From Gremmenia infestans (taxonomy: Eukaryota > Ascomycota > Leotiomycetes > Helotiales > Hamatocanthoscyphaceae), in contig JAFEVB010000031.1 of the NCBI GenBank assembly GCA_032629725.1, forward strand, positions 62,001-126,000: a stretch of 64,000 nt of DNA, in the 5' to 3' direction. This document shows positions 56,793-64,000 of this stretch, one piece after another; the stretch's first letter is position 1; each line of letters begins with the position of its first letter. The notes beneath the pieces are model-generated. The model was not told the origin of the DNA, did no database searches, and saw only the letters and a list, made by a program, of their open reading frames with translations. Position numbers and translations under genes: made by a program.

Positions 56793-57350
56793 ATGCCTAT
56801 TAGTTCTACTAAATACAAGTAATATATTACTCTCTTTAAAACTATTTAGTCGTACGGTGTCCCGAATATGCCTTATTCCAACTATACTTATTATTATCAC
56901 CAATGCATAGTCCTAAATAGCAAGTCGCAGCAGTATAGAGAGTATATCTAATATAGAGCGAAATGTAATACTCTTTAAGTATTAGTTAATAATCTTTAGG
57001 ATCTCTATCTAAAGGAAGAGCGCCTAAAGTTTAAAAGAGATATAGCTTTTAAGGCAGCTATAGCTAGTCTAGTCTAAGTCCGCGAACTTGAATATTATTA
57101 ATAGGAGCTTTATAAATAAGGCATAGAGATAGTCTATCGCAAGCTAAAGTCTCTTAATAAGTTGGATACCCTAGAGGAAAAGGAAAAGATTAAGAGGGAA
57201 AAGAATAAACAGCGCGAGTAAAAGGCCCCGCCTGCTTCTCCTACCATATTTCCTACTAGTAGCTCTTCTCCTAGTCCTAACCTCTTTAATAATCCTGCTT
57301 TTATTATATCCCTAGCTGCGTATAATCCTTCTAACCCCTTTTAGGTAGGC
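56793..57350 (+). pseudogene. Decayed antisense open frame within the inner chromovirus
   Basis: From the ATG at 56793 a + strand frame of about 185 codons, opposite to the element's own genes, lies between the chromodomain and the polypurine tract. It is interrupted by about ten in-frame stops, all TAA or TAG, never TGA; each is one C-to-T change from CAA or CAG. Between stops it shows protein-like composition: an alkaline/acidic helical stretch (KLKSLNKLDTLEEKEKIKRE) and a Pro/Ser-rich part (PPASPTIFPTSSSSPSPN). I know no homologue. Some LTR elements in plants carry extra antisense frames in this position; whether this is the same cannot be told here. It could also be a fragment of another insertion. 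Confidence 0.5.
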
Positions 57351-57359
57351 TAGAGTATT

Positions 57360-60300
57360 AGTTTTAATACTTTATAAATATCTTAAGGTTCCTAAGCGTT
57401 ACTAAGGTTTCCTAGGTGTTTTCTAAGTGTAGGTAGTCCATCTATTTAACCAGGTGCTTAGTATAGCCTCTAACCCGTTTATAGTCTAGTATTGCTTTAA
57501 CCTTATACTTAGTATTAGGGTTAACTGGTTGGATTTCCGTAACAAGCGCGGGTAGCGCCCCTAGTAGTGCTAGTTCAAGGAGAGATACGTGGAATACTAG
57601 ATATATATTTATTATTCTAGATAGTACTAATTCGTAGTTAACTAGTCCTGCAACTCGCTTAATTTTAAACGGCCCTAGCTTTTTATAATCCAGTTTTATG
57701 CTTAGTTATTTTATCTTAATATTTCTTCATATTAGGTAGACCTTATCCCCCTCTTTAAGTATAGGTTCTATACTATATTTTCCGTTATAGTACAATGCTG
57801 CTCTCTTTATAAAGAATACTAGGTTACTAGCTAGTTCCTTCTAAAGTGCTTTAAGGTCTTCTACCTATATAGTCGCGGATTAGTTATCTACTTCTAAGGT
57901 TATCATAGAGTAGTAGGCCTCGGGGTTATAACTATAATTTATGTATGCTAGTGAGATCTTTATATTTTCCGCAGCTAACGTGTTATATATAAACTAGGCG
58001 AGTAGTAGAAGTCCTACCTAGTTATTCTGCTTATAGTTTATATAATACCGGATATATATTTCTATTATCTGATTTATCCGTTTAGTTTATCCGTCGGTTT
58101 ATAAGTAAAAACTTATTAATAGCTTCTTTTTAATACCTAGCAAAGCTATAAATACCGTCTAGAATCTTAAAGTGAAGAGCTAATCTCTATCTAATATAAT
58201 TTCTTCTAGCGCGCTATAGTTTGCTACTACTACTTAGAGAAATGCCTAGGCTAAGTCTTTAGCTATGCTTAACTCCTTATAGGGTATTATATAGGTGTAT
58301 TTTATTAACCTATCTATAATAACTAGGATAGAATCGTATTCTACTCCTATTATTAGATCCTTAGATAGTAGTAGTTTAACTATAAAGTCCTATATAATAG
58401 ATGTCCAGGGAGTCTTTAGCATGTCGGGTGATTGTATTATACTATATAAGGCGTATCATAATACCTTATTCTATATACAAGTATCGCACTTACTAATAAC
58501 CTCCTTAACTATTATTCGCATGCCTAGGAAATAGTATCTCCGCAAGAGCCTTTTCTAGGTTCTAGTATTTCCCTAATATCTATAAGCTAGTAGCTTATAT
58601 TATTCCTTAATAAATTCTTTTTAGATACTCTTAGGGATATATATCTTATTCTCATATAGTAGAAGCCCCTCTATATTCTTCTGGAAGTATTATAAGATGC
58701 CTTCTACTACTACGTCCCCTTTATATGCCGATCTGATTTTATCTATAAATAGGTCGCTGTTAATGCAGGTCGCGGCTACGATTTATTATTTATTTAGAAT
58801 AAGGTCGTTGCTATCTTCCTAGAAGATTGCAACGCCTTTTATTTCCTCTTTTATCTTATATCCTAGCTTCTAACTTAGTGCATTAGCGCGTGCGTTCTTT
58901 ATCCCCTTTATATATTTAATTTATAAGTCGTAGGTAGTAAGTATCTCTACCTATCTTATCTATCGCCTATTTAAGTCTTTAGTTAAGGTAAAGCTAATAA
59001 GATTCTTATAATTAGTAAGAATTATTACTAGAAAGTTAGCCCCCTAAAGGTAAACCCTCTATTCTTATAATATTTTAACTATTACTAGGAGTTCTTTATT
59101 ATATATATTATAGTTAAGTTCTATGGATATTATTTTTCTAGAGTAGTATACTACTAGATACTAGCTGCTATCCTTATATTTCTATATAAGCACTCCCCCT
59201 ATCGCCCTATCTAACACGTCCGTCTCTACTATTAACTTAAGTTCTAGCTAGAAGTTCTAGCAGATAGGTTCCTCTATAAAGGCCTGCTTTAGCTCTTAGA
59301 ATGCCTTTTCCGCTTTATCTATCTATTTAAACTTTTTCTCCTTTTTTATTAGGTCTATAAGTAGTAGAGCCTTCTTTAAATATAACTTAATAAACTTCTA
59401 GTAGAAGTTTGCGAATCCTAGGAAAGATTGCACTTGTTTAACTATAGTTAGCGTCTCCTAGGTAATAATTGCTCGGACCTTTTTAGGGTCTAGGCCGATT
59501 TTCCCTAGCGTAATTATATAGCCTAGAAAGGTGATTTCTTTTATATAGAAGTTACACTTAGATAGCTTTAGACGGAATCCCTTTGCCGCAAGTGCTTCTA
59601 AGACCTATATTATATATCCTACGTGCTATTCCTTATTATCTAAATATACTAGTATATTATTAAGGTAATATATATAGAACCTGTCCAAGAAAGTCCTTAA
59701 TACGTTATGGTTAACCTCTTAATAGGTTGCTAGGGCGTTAGTTAGCTTAAATAGTATAACCTAGTACTTATAGTAACTAAATCTAGTTTAAAATGCCGTT
59801 TTCTATTCCTCGCCCCTTATAATACGGATTAGGTGATATGCATCCCTTATATCTAGTTATATAAAGATCACCGCCTTTCTTAGACGGTCTTATATATTAT
59901 CTGCCTATGGTAGTAGGTATTAATTTTTTATAATTATCTTGTTCAACTTTTAGTAGTTGATATAAAATCGATCTAGTCCGTCTTTCTTTTTTGCAAATAG
60001 TATTAGCGCTCCTAATAGGGAGTGCAACTCCCTTATCTATCCCTTAGATAACGCCTTATTAATATACTCCCTCTATAGTCTTATCTCTTCTTTACTATAC
60101 TAGTAAAGTGGTTCCTAAGAAGGTTTGTATTCTTCCTTAAGCGGTATCTTATAGTCCTATGGTTAATATTTAGGTAAGGTTTTCTTACTTTATAGGTTAT
60201 TAAATATCTATTTAAACTTCTTATACTATACTAGTATCTCTTTTCTAACTTTCTTATTATTTGGTAGAGAGCTTTAGGTTGCGTGCCTTGGCGCGTTATA

Positions 60301-61460
60301 GGAGGTAGCGCTAACCTCTCTATAGCTATATAGTTATTTTAATATATAACTATATTAGGTAAACTTTACTTTATAAGTTTCCTAGTTAATTTCTGGATTA
60401 TGCTATCTAATCTAAGGAATACTGAAAATGGCCTGATTATCTCTAATACGGATTATATCTAGGCTAATTTCCTCCTAGTAACCTCTAATAGTTACCTATA
60501 TAGGTATAGTCTTATACTTAACTATCTCTCTATTTATTTTAATTGCTATCCTATTAATAATAGTAAGTAGGTAGGGTTCTACCTTCTCCTATATTAGTAT
60601 ATTAAGCCTCTTTACAGCTTCTAGTAAGATAAAGTTCCCTTGCGCACTAGAGTTAAGTATAACCCATAGCTCTTTTCCTTTAGTGCTAGCACTTAGTATT
60701 ACGTGGTTTCAGCTTTCTATAGCCGCCACTTGCTTTCCTGGTCATCTTTCTTCTAGGATCTTATATCCTATAAATTGGTTTTCCTATAGTTAGTAACTGC
60801 TTTCCTATCTTATTAGTCGGTATAGGTTATTTAGCACGAATATGCTTTATACTTTATTACTAATATATTACTAGACGAAAATTATTAGGTTTATAGGAAA
60901 TAGAGGAAAAGTTATTTTCCTCTAAATACGTTTGCCTAACCCTTTACTAGTAATTTCCTAGATGTCTCCTAGCTCTATAATTAAGCTTAGCCTTAGCATC
61001 TTCTCTCTAGGGATGCCTTTAACAATCCTAGGCCGTTAAGGTGCCCTAAAGACAACTTATTATATATCTTAGTATATAACTATATAGTATATGCCTTCTT
61101 CTAGTTTCTCTATTCCTAGCTAGAAGTCCCCTTTAAAGGCCGGTTTATTCCCCTCTTTAGGTTCCTACTAGTTTCCTGCAGAAAGCTTATTACTAGCTAT
61201 AATCTATTCTTTATCTATATTAGGTAGCTAGTCCGTAGGATTCTAAGATGGGCTTGCCTTCTCTTCTGCGTTTATTTCCTGGCTTTTATACTTAGGTGGT
61301 TGCATGCTATACTTCTACCCCTCAGGGTCTAGTCGTAATGCTGCACCTAAGGTTTATATAGCCGCGCTTATATTTCGTTTCTTTTAGGGTCCTTTCCTCT
61401 TCTTCTGCCTATAAGAGGATGCTAGGTGTCCGGGCAATCCATACTTAAAATAGAGTCCCT
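57360..61460 (-). pseudogene. RIP-mutated pol of the inner chromovirus
   Basis: Protease, reverse transcriptase, RNase H, integrase, GPF/Y module and a C-terminal chromodomain-like segment in the standard chromovirus order. The chromodomain part reads with YKVKAILDYKRVRG, then LVK, a stop and MDY, typical of the family. Active-site codons are altered by transitions. No part is translatable at length. Confidence 0.82.
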
Positions 61461-62303
61461 TTTAATATCGCTTATCCTATTTCTCTCTAAAGAGTAGGTT
61501 TAGCTTCTAGTAAGCGGCATTAATTTCTATTAGGTCCCTCTAATCCTTCTTTACTATTAATCCTATCTTCCCTAATTATTTACTAAAGTTATAGGTCCTC
61601 TTCTATTTAAGGGACCTCTTAAAGAATCAGTTATTAATCTTAACTGCTTCCTTAATTATTTTAGTAAAACTATTTAGTTAGTCTATCCTAGTTAGCTTAT
61701 TCTTAATAAAGTCCTTTAGTCCTATATAGTACTAGCTAGTTAGGGCGCGGTTGCTCTATTCTGCTATATCTAAATACTGCTAGAACCTAGCTATATACTT
61801 AGAGGCTAACTTATTCTGCTTTAGTTATTATAGCTCCTATTCAGCTATACTTTACTATTTAAGGTCGCTAAAGACTTATTGGATATTTTTCTTAAATGCC
61901 TTATAGCTTATAAATATAGCCTGAGTTAAGGTCCTTGCCCTGGTTATAACTCGCCCCTAACTAGTCTTATTTGCTATAAAGTCGTTAATATAGGTCTTAA
62001 CCTAGTTAAAGGCTACGCTTTAAAGGTAACTAATTATATAGATAACCTTTACTACCTTAGTTCTAAATAAGTATTAGTTAAATAGAATGTATATATCTAT
62101 TAAAGTTAGGAAGTTATCTAACTTGCCTTTATCCCCGTGGAATATATCAGGTATCTTAATAATTACAGTTTATTCCTATACTATAAGAGTCTATACTAGC
62201 GCCGGCGTAGAAGCTGGAGTTGGTATTAGGGTTAGGGTGTCTTTCCCTTTAGTAGATCCGGTGGATAATATTATTCTATTAATAGAGAGACTAGTGCTTA
62301 AAG
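61461..62303 (-). pseudogene. RIP-mutated gag of the inner chromovirus
   Basis: Region between the 5' LTR and the zinc knuckle; parallel to 53400-54230 of the outer element, with which it aligns by eye in inverse orientation. Contains many TAA/TAG stops. The primer-site-like sequence lies next to 62304. Confidence 0.7.
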
Positions 62304-62769
62304 TGTAATAATCGCCTAGCTTATATAGTGCTAAGGTAAGTCTTATAACTTAAGTAGGTCCCTAGACCTAGGTTATTATTAGGTTAATATTAGTATCTAT
62401 TGATGGATTACTAGTTGCTATACTTAGGAGTATAGCTCGTTATAAAGTATAAAGTAATAAGCGTATATTAGGAAATACTATTTAAGTTAAGCATAAAGCT
62501 CCTATCTAATAGGTGATAACCCAGTCTTATATAGAACCTTTATGTCTTAGATTATATAGATTATTCTAATCCTACCAATCCCGGATTATATAGATTATTA
62601 CGATCTAAATGATCCATCTATATGACGTATTATATAGCCGGCTGACTAATATACATAGTTATTATACTAGCTACTATAAAGGAACCTTCTTTCTTCTAGG
62701 GGTTTTTCTATGCCTAGCAAACTAGATATTGAGCCTAAGGTCCCCTAGTCACATGTTGCCTTCGTAATA
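62304..62769 (-). repeat. 5' LTR of the inner chromovirus
   Basis: 466 bp, same length as the 3' LTR. On the + strand it runs from TGTAATAATCG to TTCGTAATA. It has more A/T at several sites where the other copy keeps G/C, and fewer at others. Confidence 0.88.
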
Positions 62770-62774
62770 GAAAC
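62770..62774. repeat. Target-site duplication GAAAC, right copy
   Basis: Matches 56232-56236. The outer element's coding sequence resumes directly after it with GCTAACTATAG. Confidence 0.85.
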
Positions 62775-64000
62775 GCTAACTATAGTTAAATAGATATAAT
62801 CTTTTCTAGGATTTGCGAACTTCTGCTAGAAGTTTATTAAGTTATATTTAAAAAAAGCTCTACTACTTATAGACCTAATAAAAAAAGAGAAGAAGTTTAA
62901 ATAGATAAACAAAGCGGAAAAGGCATTCTAAGAGCTAAAGCAGGCCTTTATAAAGGAACCTATCCGCTAGAACTTCTAGCTAGAACTTAAGTTAATAGTA
63001 GAGATAAATATATTAGATAAAGCAATAAAGGGAGTGCTTATATAGAAACATAAAGATAGCAGCTAGCATCTAGTAGCATACTACTTTAGAAAAATAACAT
63101 CTATAGAACTTAACTATAATATATATAATAAGGAACTCCTAGTAATAGTTAAAGCATTATAAGAATAAAGGGTTTACTTTTAGGGAGGGCTAACTTCCTA
63201 GTAATAATTTCTTACTAATTATAAGAATCTTATTAGCTTTACTACGACTAAAGACTTAAATAGACGGCAGATAAGGTAGATAGAGATACTTGCTACCTAT
63301 AACTTATAAATCAAATATATAAAGGGGATAGAAAAACGCACTGCTAATCACTAAGTTAGAAGCTAGGATATAAAGTAAAAGAGGAAATAAAAGGCATTCT
63401 AATCTTCTAGGAAAATAGTACGACTTTATACTAAATAAATAATAAATTATAGCAGCAATCTGTATTAACGGCGACCTATTTATAGATAAGATTAGATCGT
63501 ATATAAAGGGGACGTAGTAGCGGAAAGCATCTTATAATACTTCTAGAAAAATGCAAAAGGGCTCCTACTATACGAAAATAAGATATATATCCCTAAAAGC
63601 ATCTAGAAAGAATTTGTTAAAGAATAATATAAGCTACTAGCTTATAGATATTAGGGAAATACTAGAACCTAGAAAAGGCTCTCGCGGAGATACTATTTCC
63701 TAGGTATACAAATAATAGTTAAGAAGGTTATTAGTAAGTATAATACTTATATATAGAATAAGATATTATAATACTCCTATATAGCATAATATAATTACCC
63801 GACCTGCTAAAGACTTCTTAGACATCTATTATATAGGACTTTATAGTTAAACTACTACTATCTAAGGATCTAATAATAGAAGTAGAATACGATTCTATCT
63901 TAGTTATTATAGATAGGTTAATAAAATACACCTATATAATACCCTATAAGGAGTTAAGTATAGCTAAAGACTTAGCTTAGGCATTTCTTTAAGTAGTAGT
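62775..64000 (+). pseudogene. Outer Ty3/gypsy element, continued pol, runs off the window
   Basis: Continues the pol frame broken at 56236: RNase H (about 62990-63350), then the integrase zinc-finger region and the start of the integrase core (from about 63790). Readable stretches include YDSILVIIDRLIKYTYIIPY near 63890. RIP-type stops throughout. The 3' end and 3' LTR lie outside the window. Confidence 0.82.

Larger units (their letters stand above)
56237..62769 (-). mobile_element. Complete inner Ty3/gypsy chromovirus, RIP-mutated
   Basis: 6533 bp on the - strand, bounded by two 466-bp LTRs and a GAAAC duplication, inserted in the RT/RNase H region of the outer element. Reading right to left: 5' LTR, gag (about 61480-62300) with a zinc knuckle near 61420-61460, and protease near 60636-60668, where the active site reads NSSA in place of DSGA. 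RT follows with YLNN at 59656-59667, then RNase H and an integrase zinc finger and core (about 57900-58560). A GPF/Y-type module lies near 57655-57674 and a chromodomain-like segment (about 57400-57515). A purine tract sits next to the 3' LTR. Every coding frame is broken by transition mutations. The short open frames within it are remnants only. Confidence 0.88.

Noticed and set aside
58295..58534. 79-residue open frame in the transposon island
   Set aside because: It is antisense to the inner element's integrase region and has no features; a chance frame in mutated DNA.
62087..62308. 73-residue open frame near the inner 5' LTR
   Set aside because: Antisense to the decayed gag and running into the LTR; composition artefact.

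Overview
The window is genomic DNA of a filamentous ascomycete (Pezizomycotina). Genes carry several short GT-AG introns of about 45-110 bp with CTAAC/CTGAC-type branch sites. The protein families (2EXR, DUF6594, Zn2Cys6 regulators, fungal DHA14-type MFS pumps, a MYND/MSS51-like protein) are typical of that group. The right end is an AT-rich transposon island whose mutations look like repeat-induced point mutation (RIP). A leotiomycete (Helotiales-like) source is my best guess, from protein style only. Exon models were read by eye from splice sites and reading frames.

Layout. 0.3-8 kb: a small secreted cysteine-rich protein, methionine aminopeptidase 2, glucosamine-6-phosphate N-acetyltransferase, and an NRPS-like adenylation domain fused to a ferric-reductase-like membrane oxidoreductase. 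8-11.5 kb: gene-free, with diverged ~150-bp tandem repeats and a possible decayed inverted-repeat transposon. 11.5-22 kb: a multi-pass membrane protein, then housekeeping genes (SEC11, a ubiquitin-conjugating E2, a TBC Rab-GAP, a kinesin-6-like motor). 22-27.5 kb: two MFS transporters. 28.5-33.3 kb: a 2EXR protein, a BTB protein and a short-chain dehydrogenase. 33.9-40.5 kb: two Zn2Cys6 regulators, the second divergent from a third MFS transporter, which looks like a small regulator/efflux module. 41.3-52 kb: a MYND protein, a DTG retropepsin-like protein, a DUF6594 membrane protein, a long imperfect palindrome, a degenerate RNase III-like protein, a hypothetical protein and a secreted M35-like metallopeptidase.

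52.7-64 kb is a nested transposon island. A Fot1/pogo-like fragment is interrupted by a Ty3/gypsy element on the + strand (LTR at 52954-53385). That element is itself interrupted in pol by a complete 6.5-kb chromovirus on the - strand (56237-62769), with two 466-bp LTRs and the 5-bp target duplication GAAAC. The outer element resumes at 62775 and runs off the window. No coding frame in the island is intact. The inner element carries a decayed antisense open frame between its chromodomain and its 3' LTR, which I consider the most unusual feature of the island.
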